Below are positions 34,205 to 43,481 of a stretch of DNA of 59,731 nucleotides, piece after piece. The notes under the pieces are model-generated. The model was given only the letters and a program-made list of their open reading frames with translations. It did not search any database and had not been told where the DNA came from. The position numbers were made by a program, and so were the translations under genes. Position 1 is the first letter of the stretch. Each line of letters opens with the position of its first letter. Where the stretch lies: contig NZ_JAMZNK010000035.1 in assembly GCF_027980145.1 (NCBI RefSeq), positions 1 to 59,731 on the forward strand. Reading direction: 5' to 3'. This stretch comes from Flavobacterium azizsancarii (GTDB taxonomy: Bacteria; Bacteroidota; Bacteroidia; Flavobacteriales; Flavobacteriaceae).

Positions 34205-34405
34205 TTATCGTCCGTTTGTTTTCTCTTCAATTCTTTTAGAAATTCTAAAAATCAAAAGAATCAATACGGCACAAAATGAAGCTGCAATTCCAATAAAAGC
34301 AACTACACTATCTCCCTGAAAAGGATTTTTGAAGTCTAGCAACGTAATATTAAAAACAATTAAAGCTAATGCTAAAAGCACTAAGATGGAAGTAAAGATT
34401 TTCAT
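34205..34405 (-). CDS. small membrane protein with two hydrophobic segments
   Basis: A 66-residue protein: a hydrophobic N-terminus (about 3-24), a short loop NPFQGDS, a second helix (about 34-54) and a basic/charged end KRIEEKTNGR. It directly precedes the short FAD protein with a 1-nt gap, so the pair is one operon. It could anchor the flavoprotein or be a partner. No family recognised. Confidence 0.6.
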   Translation of the reverse strand: MKIFTSILVLLALALIVFNITLLDFKNPFQGDSVVAFIGIAASFCAVLILLIFRISKRIEEKTNGR

Positions 34406-34513
34406 AATGGTTGTTTATTTGCCTAAAATAATAAAGTAAAACCTTTAGATGTTAAAAAATATCCTCAAGTTGTATTTTAGAAATTTTATGGGGTAAATTT
34501 ATAAAAATAAATG

Positions 34514-35092
34514 TTAGACAAACAAACCTTTAACATTAGCAGCAAATAATTTAACAGCAATCGCTAAAAGTATCACTCCAAATGTCTTACGAACAACGCC
34601 AAGTCCGTTTTCTCCTAATAAAGTTTCGATTTTTTTAGAAGATTTTAAAACAATATAAACCAATATGATATTTAATATAATGGCAATTATGATATTAATG
34701 GTGTGAAATTGAGAACGCAACGAAAGTAAAGTAGTCATAGTTCCTGCTCCGGCAATTAACGGAAATGCTAAAGGAACAATAGAAGCTGATCCCGGCTCTT
34801 CGTCGCGATAGATTCTGATTCCTAAAATCATTTCAAGAGCAAGGAAGAATAATACAAACGAACCCGCTACGGCAAATGAGTGAACATCAATGCCTATAAG
34901 GCTTAAGAAGCCTTCGCCCACAAAAAGAAAAACAATCATAATAAGTCCTGCAACTATCGAAGCCTTCTCAGATTCGATATGTCCCACTTTTGCTCTTAAA
35001 TTCACAATAATCGGAATCGACCCTACAATATCAATTACGGCAAAAAGTACCATTCCAACAGTAATTATTTCTTTAAAGTCGATTTCTAGCAT
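34514..35092 (-). CDS. MarC family membrane protein
   Basis: A 192-residue inner-membrane protein with about six helices. The start FKEIITVGMVLFAVIDIVGSIPIIV and IVPLAFPLIAGAGTMTTLLSLR (about 103-124) are the two signature helix hairpins of MarC/UPF0056 proteins. Its name derives from the mar locus, but no antibiotic role has been proven for the family. It is monocistronic here, with divergent DUF3109 across a repeat-rich spacer. Confidence 0.87.
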   Translation of the reverse strand: MLEIDFKEIITVGMVLFAVIDIVGSIPIIVNLRAKVGHIESEKASIVAGLIMIVFLFVGEGFLSLIGIDVHSFAVAGSFVLFFLALEMILGIRIYRDEEPGSASIVPLAFPLIAGAGTMTTLLSLRSQFHTINIIIAIILNIILVYIVLKSSKKIETLLGENGLGVVRKTFGVILLAIAVKLFAANVKGLFV

Positions 35093-35372
35093 ATCACTTT
35101 GATTTTAAGGGTTTAAAATTTTTGCAAAGGTAGATAATAAAGGTAGGTGTTTTTTTGACACGATGTATTTTTGTTATAAAAACACGTTACATGTGTTGAA
35201 AAAGTGATATATGTAACAATTATTGTTTGTTGCACAGAGTTTCGCAAAGTATTCTCGCAAAGATTCACAAAGCTTGAATTGTAAAAAGATTAAAAACAGA
35301 ATGATTCTTTGTTAATCTTTGTGAAAAACTCTGTGAATCTTTGTGGTAGATTTTTTATCCGTTTTCTTTGTC
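35093..35372. repeat. spacer with CACAAAG/CTTTGTG-type inverted repeats
   Basis: Degenerate copies of GCAAAGATTCACAAAG (about 35255-35273) and TTTGTGAAAAACTCTGTGAATCTTTGTGG (about 35316-35346) form an inverted pair around 40 bp of DNA. A smaller inverted repeat GTTACAT/ATGTAAC is at about 35186-35218. Similar GCCACAAAGGCACAAAG words are at 6454-6480. They look like members of a repeat family and not regulatory sites. Confidence 0.5.
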
Positions 35373-35380
35373 TATCTTTG
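35373..35380 (+). promoter_or_regulatory. -7 element for the DUF3109 gene
   Basis: TATCTTTG, exact TAnnTTTG, 29 nt before the ATG at 35410. It falls inside the longer frame from 35368 and so argues for the internal start. Confidence 0.55.
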
Positions 35381-35409
35381 CACTTTATAAATTTCAGTAC
35401 TTTATTATC

Positions 35410-35979
35410 ATGTTTCAATTAGGGAAAACCATTATTTCAGAAGATATTCTTGAAAAAGAATTTGTGTGCAACTTGTCAGCTTGTAAAGGAGCTTGCTGTG
35501 TTGATGGAGATGCAGGTGCGCCTTTAAGCGAAGCGGAAACTAAAATCATGGAAGAAATTTACCCTAAAGTAAAACCTTTCTTACGTAAAGAAGGAATTGC
35601 TGCAATCGAAGCGCAGGGAACCTGGGTAAAAGGAACTGATGGGGATCTTGAAACGCCGTTAATCGACGAGAAAGATTGTGCCTACGTTATTTTTGACGGT
35701 AAAACCGCTCTTTGCGGAATCGAGCAAGCTTACAATCAGGGAATCATCGATTGGAAAAAACCAGTTTCCTGTCATTTATATCCAATTCGTGTAAAAGACT
35801 TTACGGAGTTTGCTGCGGTTAATTACGACAAGTGGGATATCTGTGACGATGCCTGTTCTTTAGGAAAAGAATTAGAAGTTCCGGTCTATAAATTTGTCAA
35901 AGAAGCATTGATTCGCCGCTTTGGGCAAGACTGGTATTTAGAGCTTGAAAAAGTAGCCGAAGAGCTCAAAAAGTCTTAA
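35410..35979 (+). CDS. DUF3109 cysteine-cluster protein (YkgJ-like)
   Basis: A 189-residue protein with an N-terminal Cys cluster CNLSACKGACC (about 18-28) and further Cys at DCAYVI, ALCGIEQAY, SCHLYPIRV and DICDDACSL, the set expected of a metal (Zn or Fe-S) binding CxxxxC protein. DUF3109 members are widespread in Bacteroidota with no known job. It has its own promoter and a 338-nt spacer before ribonucleotide reductase. Confidence 0.85.
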   Translation: MFQLGKTIISEDILEKEFVCNLSACKGACCVDGDAGAPLSEAETKIMEEIYPKVKPFLRKEGIAAIEAQGTWVKGTDGDLETPLIDEKDCAYVIFDGKTALCGIEQAYNQGIIDWKKPVSCHLYPIRVKDFTEFAAVNYDKWDICDDACSLGKELEVPVYKFVKEALIRRFGQDWYLELEKVAEELKKS

Positions 35980-36316
35980 AAATCTTCACGCTTTAGTTAC
36001 TGCTTTATAAGCTTGTTTTTTAACCCAAAAAATAAAGTTTTAACTCAAAAAAAAACTTTTAAAAACAATTGCATATTTCTTGCTTTTTATAACAAAAAGT
36101 CTATATTTTACAGGGGCTTTAGGTTTAAAAGGTGGTATTAAATACCTCATTTACAAATATTTAATTATTGTCTGAAAAATATCTCATTTTTCATGCGTTG
36201 TTAAAAACTACGTCGAATTGTGAATAAGTTTGGCTTTCATTTTTAGCGATAAATGACAATCTTTGTAGTCTATTGAAATAGTAAAAATTCAATACAAAAA
36301 TTAAACAAAAATTACC
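35980..36316. other. spacer before nrdB
   Basis: AT-rich spacer with a weak palindrome GGTATTAAATACC at 36134-36146 that could be part of a terminator for DUF3109, and an AATCTTTG element (36258-36265), one base off TAnnTTTG, 51 nt before nrdB. No NrdR box of the ACAC-AATAT type was recognised and no riboswitch-like structure. Confidence 0.35.
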
Positions 36317-37294
36317 ATGTCACAAGTCGAGCCAATATTACAAGAAAATAAAAATCGTTTCGTTATTTTTCCTATCAAACACCATGATATTTGGGAATGG
36401 TACAAGAAAATGGAGGCTAGTTTCTGGACTGCCGAAGAAATCGATTTGCACCAGGACTTGACTGACTGGAATAATAAATTGAGTGAAGACGAAAGATATT
36501 TCATTAAACATATCCTGGCGTTCTTTGCTGCTTCTGATGGAATTGTAAATGAAAACCTTGCTGAGAACTTTGTAAACGAAGTGCAATATGCCGAGGCGAA
36601 ATTTTTCTATGGTTTCCAGATCATGATGGAAAACATTCACAGCGAAACGTATTCTCTATTAATTGACACTTACGTGAAAGATGAAGCAGAGAAAGCTGAA
36701 TTGTTTAACGCTTTAGAAGTTTTTCCTGCAATTAAGAAAAAAGCAGACTGGGCTTTAAAATGGATCGACTCAGATTCGTTTGCTGAAAGACTAATTGCTT
36801 TTGCTGCTGTTGAAGGAATTTTCTTTTCAGGTGCTTTCTGTTCTATTTATTGGTTGAAAAAACGTGGTTTAATGCCAGGTTTAACTTTTTCTAACGAATT
36901 GATTTCCCGTGACGAAGGTGTACACTGTGACTTTGCAGTACACTTACACAATCATCACCTGATCAATAAAGTGCCAAAAGAAAGAATCAAAGAAATCATC
37001 GTTGATGCTTTAGACATCGAAAGAGAATTTGTTACAGAATCACTTCCGGTAAGTTTAATAGGTATGAATGCCGTTTTAATGACGCAATACCTGGAATTTG
37101 TTGCTGACAGATTATTAGTAGAATTAGGTTGCGAGCGTGTATATGGATCAGCGAATCCGTTTGACTTCATGGATATGATCTCACTTCAGGGAAAAACCAA
37201 TTTCTTTGAAAAACGTGTTGCCGAGTATCAAAAATCGGGTGTGATGAACACAGATAGCGATGCTCAGAAAATTTCATTTGATGCAGATTTTTAG
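36317..37294 (+). CDS. nrdB: ribonucleoside-diphosphate reductase, class Ia beta subunit
   Basis: A 325-residue R2 subunit that carries the diiron-tyrosyl radical for dNTP synthesis. Relative to E. coli R2 the ligand pattern E-x-x-H-x-x-x-Y is found as E105, H108 and radical Y112 (MENIHSETYS), with a second pair in GVHCDFAVHLHNHH. Length is normal for the class. It precedes nrdA by 264 nt. The C-terminus SFDADF with acidic residues is what the alpha subunit binds. Confidence 0.95.
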   Translation: MSQVEPILQENKNRFVIFPIKHHDIWEWYKKMEASFWTAEEIDLHQDLTDWNNKLSEDERYFIKHILAFFAASDGIVNENLAENFVNEVQYAEAKFFYGFQIMMENIHSETYSLLIDTYVKDEAEKAELFNALEVFPAIKKKADWALKWIDSDSFAERLIAFAAVEGIFFSGAFCSIYWLKKRGLMPGLTFSNELISRDEGVHCDFAVHLHNHHLINKVPKERIKEIIVDALDIEREFVTESLPVSLIGMNAVLMTQYLEFVADRLLVELGCERVYGSANPFDFMDMISLQGKTNFFEKRVAEYQKSGVMNTDSDAQKISFDADF

Positions 37295-37558
37295 ACAACA
37301 AGAATAGTTTAGCGTTACCTCGAAACGCTGGAAAGAATAAAATTTTTATAATAAATATTTTCGCTTGAATCTCTTTCCCAAATCGCAGATTCAATGACAA
37401 TTTTTAATGCTTTTTCAATCTGTTTTCCAGACTGGAACAGGTAACTATTGAGAATCCTACAATTCTCAAAAAAATAATTTAAAAACACGCAATGTTTAAG
37501 TCCTGGAATTCGTTATTCCAGTGTCTTTCATTTTTTCAATAACTAAAATAGTAAGCTT
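37295..37558. other. nrdB-nrdA intergenic with hairpins
   Basis: Holds CTGGAAT-TCGTT-ATTCCAG (37503-37521), with T-rich downstream sequence, and GAGAATCCTACAATTCTC (about 37451-37468). Either could reduce read-through between the two subunits. No gene seen. Confidence 0.35.
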
Positions 37559-39958
37559 ATGTATGTAGTAAAAAGAGATGGTCACAGAGAGCCGGTAATG
37601 TTTGATAAGATTACAGAAAGAATCAAAAAATTGTGTTACGGTTTAAATGAACTTGTAGATCCTGTTAAGGTAGCTATGCGTGTTATTGAGGGATTGTATG
37701 ATGGGGTTTCAACTTCTGAACTTGATAATCTTGCGGCAGAAACAGCAGCTTCTATGACAATTGCGCATCCTGATTATGCACAATTAGCGGCGCGTGTGGC
37801 AATTTCGAACCTACATTCAAATACAAAAAAATCGTTCTCAGAAACGATGAAAGATATGTACTTATACGTAAATCCAAGAAATGGACAAGAATCGCCATTA
37901 CTTTCGGATGAAGTATTCAAAGTAATTCAGGAAAACTCAGAGTTCTTAGATTCACATATCATATATACAAGAGATTTTAATTACGATTACTTTGGTTTCA
38001 AAACCTTAGAGCGTTCGTATTTGCTAAAAATAAATGGTAAAATTGTCGAAAGACCACAACATATGTTGATGCGTGTTTCAGTTGGTATTCACCTTGACGA
38101 TTTAAAATCAGTTATCGAGACTTACGACTTAATGTCTAAAAAGTTCTTCACGCACGCAACACCAACGTTGTTTAATGCAGGAACTCCAAAACCACAAATG
38201 TCTTCTTGTTTCCTTTTGGCAATGCAGGATGATAGTATTGATGGTATTTATGATACATTAAAACAAACGGCTAAGATCTCGCAATCAGCGGGAGGAATTG
38301 GTCTTTCTATTCATAACGTTCGTGCAACAGGATCTTATATTCGCGGTACAAACGGAACTTCAAACGGAATCGTGCCAATGTTGAGAGTGTTCAACGATAC
38401 GGCGCGTTACGTAGATCAGGGTGGTGGAAAACGTAAAGGAAGTTTTGCGATTTATATCGAAACATGGCATGCTGATATCTTCGAATTTTTGGATTTAAAG
38501 AAAAATACGGGAAAAGAAGAAATGCGTGCAAGAGATTTATTCTTTGCTATGTGGACATCTGATTTATTCATGAGACGTGTTCAGGAAGATGCATCATGGA
38601 CTTTAATGTGTCCTAACGAATGTCCTGGATTATACGATGTTTACGGAGAAGAATTCGAGACAATGTATCTTGATTATGAATTTAGAAATAAAGGAAGAAA
38701 AACTATTCGTGCACGTGAATTATGGGAGAAAATCCTTGAATCGCAAATCGAAACAGGAACTCCATATATGTTGTACAAAGATGCAGCAAACCGTAAATCG
38801 AATCACAAGAATTTAGGAACAATTCGTTCATCAAACTTGTGTACAGAGATTATGGAGTACACTTCTAAAGATGAAATCGCAGTTTGTAACTTAGCTTCAA
38901 TTTCATTACCAATGTTTATTGATAACGGAAAATTCGATCACGAAGCACTTTACAATGTTACAAAACGTGTAACCCGTAACCTGAACAAAGTAATCGACAG
39001 AAATTACTATCCGGTAAAAGAAGCTGAAAACTCTAACTTGCGTCACCGTCCGGTAGGATTGGGAGTTCAAGGTTTAGCAGATGCTTTTATTATGTTGCGT
39101 ATGCCGTTTACAAGTGATGAAGCAAAAGTATTGAATCAGGAAATTTTCGAAACATTATACTTCGCAGCTGTAACCGCTTCTATGGAAATGGCAAAAGAGG
39201 AAGGGCCATATTCTACATTTGCAGGTTCTCCAATGTCACAAGGAGAATTCCAATACAATATGTGGGGAATGAAAGATGAAGAATTATCAGGCCGTTGGGA
39301 CTGGGCTTCATTAAGAAAAGAAGTAATGGAGCATGGAGTTCGTAACTCATTATTAGTTGCGCCAATGCCAACAGCTTCGACTTCACAAATTCTTGGAAAC
39401 AACGAAGCTTTCGAACCCTATACATCAAACATTTACACACGTCGTGTATTGTCTGGAGAATTCATTGTTGTAAACAAACATTTACTTCATGATTTAGTAG
39501 ACAGAGGTTTGTGGAACGAAACATTGAAACAAGAAATCATGCGTCACAACGGATCTGTTCAAAATATTGATGTGATTCCACAAGACCTGAAAGAATTATA
39601 CAAAACAGTTTGGGAAATGTCGATGAAAGACATTATCGATATGTCACGTCAGAGAGGTTATTTTATTGATCAATCACAATCATTGAACTTGTTCATGCAG
39701 GATGCAAACTATTCTAAACTGACGTCAATGCACTTCTATGCTTGGCAATCTGGTTTAAAAACAGGAATGTATTACCTGAGAACAAAATCTGCGGTTGATG
39801 CGATTAAATTCACCCTAAACAACGATAAAAAAGAAGAAGATGTGCCAGAAGCAGTTTTAGTTCCTGAAACTGAAGCAATCAGCGTTGAGGATTACAAAGC
39901 GATGTTGCTAAAAGCACAAGCAGGAGATCCTGAAGATTGTGAAATGTGTGGATCTTAA
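37559..39958 (+). CDS. nrdA: ribonucleoside-diphosphate reductase, class Ia alpha subunit
   Basis: A 799-residue catalytic subunit. An ATP-cone (about 1-95, VVKRDGHREPVMFDKITERI) senses ATP/dATP. The core contains SSCFLLAMQDDS (active-site Cys), NLCTEIMEY with its Asn/Cys/Glu and YKDAANRKSNH, and the C-terminal CEMCGS holds the shuttle cysteine pair. It forms the class Ia pair with nrdB. The size and order are ordinary. It is followed by a terminator and a repeat cluster. Confidence 0.95.
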   Translation: MYVVKRDGHREPVMFDKITERIKKLCYGLNELVDPVKVAMRVIEGLYDGVSTSELDNLAAETAASMTIAHPDYAQLAARVAISNLHSNTKKSFSETMKDMYLYVNPRNGQESPLLSDEVFKVIQENSEFLDSHIIYTRDFNYDYFGFKTLERSYLLKINGKIVERPQHMLMRVSVGIHLDDLKSVIETYDLMSKKFFTHATPTLFNAGTPKPQMSSCFLLAMQDDSIDGIYDTLKQTAKISQSAGGIGLSIHNVRATGSYIRGTNGTSNGIVPMLRVFNDTARYVDQGGGKRKGSFAIYIETWHADIFEFLDLKKNTGKEEMRARDLFFAMWTSDLFMRRVQEDASWTLMCPNECPGLYDVYGEEFETMYLDYEFRNKGRKTIRARELWEKILESQIETGTPYMLYKDAANRKSNHKNLGTIRSSNLCTEIMEYTSKDEIAVCNLASISLPMFIDNGKFDHEALYNVTKRVTRNLNKVIDRNYYPVKEAENSNLRHRPVGLGVQGLADAFIMLRMPFTSDEAKVLNQEIFETLYFAAVTASMEMAKEEGPYSTFAGSPMSQGEFQYNMWGMKDEELSGRWDWASLRKEVMEHGVRNSLLVAPMPTASTSQILGNNEAFEPYTSNIYTRRVLSGEFIVVNKHLLHDLVDRGLWNETLKQEIMRHNGSVQNIDVIPQDLKELYKTVWEMSMKDIIDMSRQRGYFIDQSQSLNLFMQDANYSKLTSMHFYAWQSGLKTGMYYLRTKSAVDAIKFTLNNDKKEEDVPEAVLVPETEAISVEDYKAMLLKAQAGDPEDCEMCGS

Positions 39959-40017
39959 TTCTTGATTAGAAGAAAGAGAATAGAATAAAGAGGAAAGATT
40001 TTATTCTTAATTTATAG

Positions 40018-40052
40018 AAAGCAGTTGTCGTAATGATAGCTGCTTTTTTTTT
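40018..40052 (+). terminator. nrdA terminator
   Basis: AAAGCAG, then a loop, then CTGCTTTTTTTTT (40040-40052), about 60 nt after the nrdA stop. Confidence 0.65.
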
Positions 40053-40091
40053 ATCAATTCCGAGAAAAAAGGAAATTGTAATTTTTTATAA

Positions 40092-40340
40092 CATAGCCAG
40101 AGGTTTCAAGCTTGGGGACACAATACATTATCCGATTCAATATGCGTCCCAAGGTTTAAAACCTCGGGCTATGTTATTATATTGTCTGATTCTATATGTA
40201 TCCTAAGGTTGAAATCTCGGGCTATGTATTGTATTATCCGATTCAATATGCGTCCCAAGGTTGAAACCTCGGGCTATGTTATTATATTGTCCGATTCTAT
40301 ATGTGTCCTAAGATTGAAATCTCGGGCTATGTTGTATAGC
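40092..40340. repeat. tandem 52-54-nt palindromic repeat array with alternating subtypes
   Basis: Four direct units start at 40132 (54 nt), 40186 (52 nt), 40238 (53 nt) and 40291, each ending in CTCGGGCTATG. Units 1 and 3 read GATTCAATATGCGTCCCAAGG, while 2 and 4 read GATTCTATATGTRTCCTAAGR, so the true period is about 106 nt. An inverted half unit (ATAGCCAGAGG...) at 40092-40120 closes the left end. Each unit contains CCAAGG...CCTCGGG palindromes related to 1080-1107 and 48369-48473. Confidence 0.8.
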
Positions 40341-40577
40341 TGTTTGAATAAAAAATATTTCATACAAATAGATTGTAGTTTCGTGATTTAATTAATTTCG
40401 TCCATTTCATATCAATTCGAATTAAACAATATCCCTCAAAAATCTACGTTTAAATTAATACCAAAGATTTTTAAAAATCAGCACCTTAGCATCTAAGTAA
40501 CTTAGCTCCTTAGCACCTTCCTTAAATTAAACCTTTAAAGAAAACTAAAGTCTTATTGCTAAACAAATTCCTGTGTT
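40341..40577. other. spacer after the repeat array
   Basis: Contains a copy of the CTTAGCATCTAAGTAACTTAGC-type repeat (about 40486-40520), similar to CTAAGATACTAAGTTGCTAAGG at about 15130-15152. No gene is seen before DUF1800. Confidence 0.4.
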
Positions 40578-41975
40578 ATGAAAAAAAGCAATCTTTGGTC
40601 GTTACGGTTGGGATTTTCCGGAAAAGAATCCTATAAAATTGAGGAACTAGGATTAGAAAAATTTCTAAAGCATTCCTATGATTCAAAGTTTGACAAACAA
40701 CTTCCTGCTTTTTTAGACGACGACCCCAAGACACTTATCGAACTTAAGGAATTACGCGAATCTATAAAAGCCGCCGATTCAGAAGAAAAAAAGAAGATCC
40801 TCAAAAAAGAAATCTACTCGACTATTGAATTAAAAAAATGGTGGATTGCCAAAATGCGAAACGACGAATTTCCGTTACGTGAAAACATGGTTTGTTTTTG
40901 GCACAATCATTTTGTTTCCACTTCTCAAAAAGTAAAAGTTACCTACTGGATGTATCAGCATAATATGATTTTACGCGAAAATGCCTTTGGGAACTTCAAG
41001 GAACTCACGAAGCAAATCGTAAAATCGAATGCTATGGTGAAATACTTAGACAATGTCGATAATAAAAAAGGCAAATACAATGAGAATCTAAGCCGTGAAT
41101 TACTCGAATTATTCACCATCGGGATTGGGAATTATTCTGAAAGTGATATCAAAAACGGAGCAAGAGCTTTGGCGGGATTAAATTATGGCGATGACGGAGC
41201 AGTTTACAGGCGTTTTGCTGAAGACGATTCTGATAAAACATATTTCGGTAAAACCGGAAATTGGAAAGCAGATGATCTCGTCGATATTATTTTTGAGCAA
41301 AAGGAGATACCATATTTAATTACCCGAAAAATTCTGAAATGGTTTATTTATGATAATCCATCAGATGAATTGGTAACTTATTATGGCGATTATTTAAGAA
41401 AAGTAAAGTTTGAAATTGAACCATTACTCACTAAAATATTTACCGAAGAATATAAAAAAGATATTTCAGGCACTAAAATAAAAGATCCCTTGGTTTATAT
41501 TCTGCAGCTTTTAGACGAATTGCATATTGACGATCTTGATGATACGATAGTTTTGTATTTTTTGAAACAACAAGGAATGGATCTATACAATCAGGTTAAT
41601 GTAAAAGGTTGGGACGGTGGAAATTCCTGGCTGACTTCGCAGGTCTATTTGCAGCGGAATAATACATCAGATTTGCTTTGCAGCGGAAGAAGTGTTACCA
41701 GAAAAGTATTGAATACAATGGCTTCTGAAACTGAAAAACCAAAATCAGAATTGGAGAAAATTGACGTGAAAATCGATTTTGATTCCAATGGAAATAACAA
41801 AACCATTATCACCGAGTTATCGAACAGATTATTATTTAAAGTCAATGATTCGATGCAAAAAGACATGGAGAATTTGCTGAAATATGATTTTGACCCAAAA
41901 GAAGAACATGCCAGTTTTGCCGTAATAAGGCTCTTTAATTATATCACAAAACTACCCGAATATCAATTAATTTAG
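40578..41975 (+). CDS. DUF1800 domain protein
   Basis: A 465-residue protein of the DUF1800 family. Recognisable blocks are KKWWIAKMRNDEFPLRENMVCFWHNHFVST (about 90-119), SRELLELFTIGIGNYSESDIKNGARALAGL (about 173-202) and VNVKGWDGGNSWL (about 343-355). The family is almost always followed by a DUF1501 protein, as here after 12 nt, and the pair is thought to act on extracellular substrates, possibly as lipoprotein/secreted partner. No obvious signal peptide. Function unknown. Confidence 0.87.
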   Translation: MKKSNLWSLRLGFSGKESYKIEELGLEKFLKHSYDSKFDKQLPAFLDDDPKTLIELKELRESIKAADSEEKKKILKKEIYSTIELKKWWIAKMRNDEFPLRENMVCFWHNHFVSTSQKVKVTYWMYQHNMILRENAFGNFKELTKQIVKSNAMVKYLDNVDNKKGKYNENLSRELLELFTIGIGNYSESDIKNGARALAGLNYGDDGAVYRRFAEDDSDKTYFGKTGNWKADDLVDIIFEQKEIPYLITRKILKWFIYDNPSDELVTYYGDYLRKVKFEIEPLLTKIFTEEYKKDISGTKIKDPLVYILQLLDELHIDDLDDTIVLYFLKQQGMDLYNQVNVKGWDGGNSWLTSQVYLQRNNTSDLLCSGRSVTRKVLNTMASETEKPKSELEKIDVKIDFDSNGNNKTIITELSNRLLFKVNDSMQKDMENLLKYDFDPKEEHASFAVIRLFNYITKLPEYQLI

Positions 41976-41987
41976 AAAGCTACAGCC

Positions 41988-43154
41988 ATGAACAGAAGGA
42001 ATTTTCTAACGCTTACAGGAACTCTTACAGGCGGAATGCTTGTGCTTCCTGATTTTTTACACGCTTTTGGTTCGCAAAATAATTTAGTAATCGGCGAACA
42101 GTGTGTTGTATTTGTTCAATTGAATGGAGGAAACGACGGATTGAATACTTTTATTCCGTACGATAATCCGTTGTATTATGATTTAAGAACAAAAATTGCT
42201 TTGAATAAGGATGTCGTTGTCGGAAAAAATAAAGGAATGGCATTTCATCCTTCGTTAAAAGATTTTGCTCAAATGCAGCAAAACGGAGATTTAACTGTAA
42301 TTCAGAATGTGGGATATCCGGAGCCAATTCGTTCTCATTTTCGAAGTCAGGAAATTTGGCAGACCGCAACAGATTCGAATAAATATATTAATGAAGGCTG
42401 GTTAGGAAGGTATTTAGATTTACAATGTAACGGACATCAGGCAACGGCAGGAATAAATCTGGATTCTATCGATAATCTGGCATTAAAAGGAATGGAACCC
42501 AATTCGATAACCGTAAAAGATCCAAACCGATTTAAGATAAAAGGAAATAAAGAAGAAGATATAACCTTATCGGATAATCCACAATTAGATTTTGTTCGAA
42601 AAATAGCCAATTCCGTTACCGAAGGATCTGATGAAATCCAGAAAGCATTAGCGAAATCAAAATCAGAAATCACTTATCCTAAAACCGATTTATCTAAAAA
42701 CTTAGAATGGATTGGCCGATTGATAAAAGGGAATCTAAATTCGAAAGTATATTATACTTCTCTTGGCGGATTTGATACGCATGATAATCAGCTTGCGATT
42801 CACGAGAAAAAATTAGCCGATTTAAATGATGCGATATACAGTTTTTATCAGGATTTAAAACAAGCGCAATTGCTTCAGAATGTTACAGTGGTAGTTTTTT
42901 CGGAATTTGGACGACGAGTAAAAGACAACGGAAACGGAACAGATCACGGAACTGCAGCGCCAATGTTTATTATTGGAGGAAATAACAAAGGAACAATTTT
43001 AGGAAATAATCCAGATCTGGCAAACTTGGATAATGGCGATTTAAAATATGAAATTGATTTTAGAAGTGTGTATGCTTCACTGTTACAGCAGAAAATGAAT
43101 TTCGATTATGCAAAAATTGGGATTAGGAATAAACCAGTTTCGGGATTGTTTTAA
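41988..43154 (+). CDS. DUF1501 domain protein with twin-Arg-like leader
   Basis: A 388-residue exported protein of the alkaline-phosphatase-like DUF1501 family. The N-terminus MNRRNFLTLTGTLTGGMLVLP is a Tat-type signal (RR-x-F-L). Inside are VQLNGGNDGLNTFIP (about 43-57), GGFDTHDNQ (about 260) and VFSEFGRRVKDNGNGTDHG (about 303), which form the metal-binding core. It follows its partner DUF1800 by 12 nt and is presumably co-transcribed and coupled. The reaction is unknown. Confidence 0.87.
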   Translation: MNRRNFLTLTGTLTGGMLVLPDFLHAFGSQNNLVIGEQCVVFVQLNGGNDGLNTFIPYDNPLYYDLRTKIALNKDVVVGKNKGMAFHPSLKDFAQMQQNGDLTVIQNVGYPEPIRSHFRSQEIWQTATDSNKYINEGWLGRYLDLQCNGHQATAGINLDSIDNLALKGMEPNSITVKDPNRFKIKGNKEEDITLSDNPQLDFVRKIANSVTEGSDEIQKALAKSKSEITYPKTDLSKNLEWIGRLIKGNLNSKVYYTSLGGFDTHDNQLAIHEKKLADLNDAIYSFYQDLKQAQLLQNVTVVVFSEFGRRVKDNGNGTDHGTAAPMFIIGGNNKGTILGNNPDLANLDNGDLKYEIDFRSVYASLLQQKMNFDYAKIGIRNKPVSGLF

Positions 43155-43163
43155 AATTTTATA

Positions 43164-43277
43164 GCCACAAATTTCACGAATTCCCGCGAATTTTTATTTG
43201 TTGTAATTAGTATTTTTTTTGAAACTGAATTAGTGAAATTGAATTTTAATCGGCAATTAATTTGTGAAATTCGTGGC
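43164..43277. repeat. inverted repeat pair GCCACAAATTTCACGAATT
   Basis: Arms 43164-43182 and 43259-43277 are near perfect inverted copies with a 76-nt middle. They belong to the same family as 27387-27444. The right arm ends 19 bp before the addiction-module-like gene. Confidence 0.65.
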
Positions 43278-43295
43278 AGAAAAACTTGATGAAAT

Positions 43296-43481
43296 ATGGA
43301 AATCATAAAATTATCTAAAGATAGAGACACTGAAAAAAAGGTTTTGGCTAAACAACTATGGAATAGTGTATCTGGTGATGTTAAGAGAGAATTAGATATT
43401 CGTATGCAAAATTTAGAAAATGGAAAAACTGAATTGTATACTTGGGATGAGGTTAAGGCTCATTTAAGATCTCTTAGATAA
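43296..43481 (+). CDS. addiction-module-like antitoxin, orphan
   Basis: A 61-residue protein resembling the addiction module component family (about 70 residues, LAKQLWNSVSGDVKRELDIRMQNLENGKTELYTWDEVKAHLRSLR), the usual antitoxin half of RelE/ParE-type pairs. No toxin gene follows in the 437 nt to the next gene, so it is probably an orphan or is part of a different control. It lies between DUF1501 and the aromatic operon leader. Small size lowers certainty. Confidence 0.55.
   Translation: MEIIKLSKDRDTEKKVLAKQLWNSVSGDVKRELDIRMQNLENGKTELYTWDEVKAHLRSLR

Noticed and set aside
35980..36316. NrdR box or riboswitch upstream of nrdB
   Set aside because: I looked for ACACWATAT-type palindromes and for cobalamin-like structure because of ribonucleotide reductase, but found none.
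40092..40340. Possible CRISPR array
   Set aside because: The repeats are 52-54 nt with no unique spacers, they are palindromic throughout, and no cas gene is in the window.
40182..40391. 69-residue open reading frame on the plus strand
   Set aside because: It lies entirely in tandem repeat units; the translated repeats (SDSICILRLKSRAM and SDSICVLRLKSRAM) are caused by the DNA repeats.
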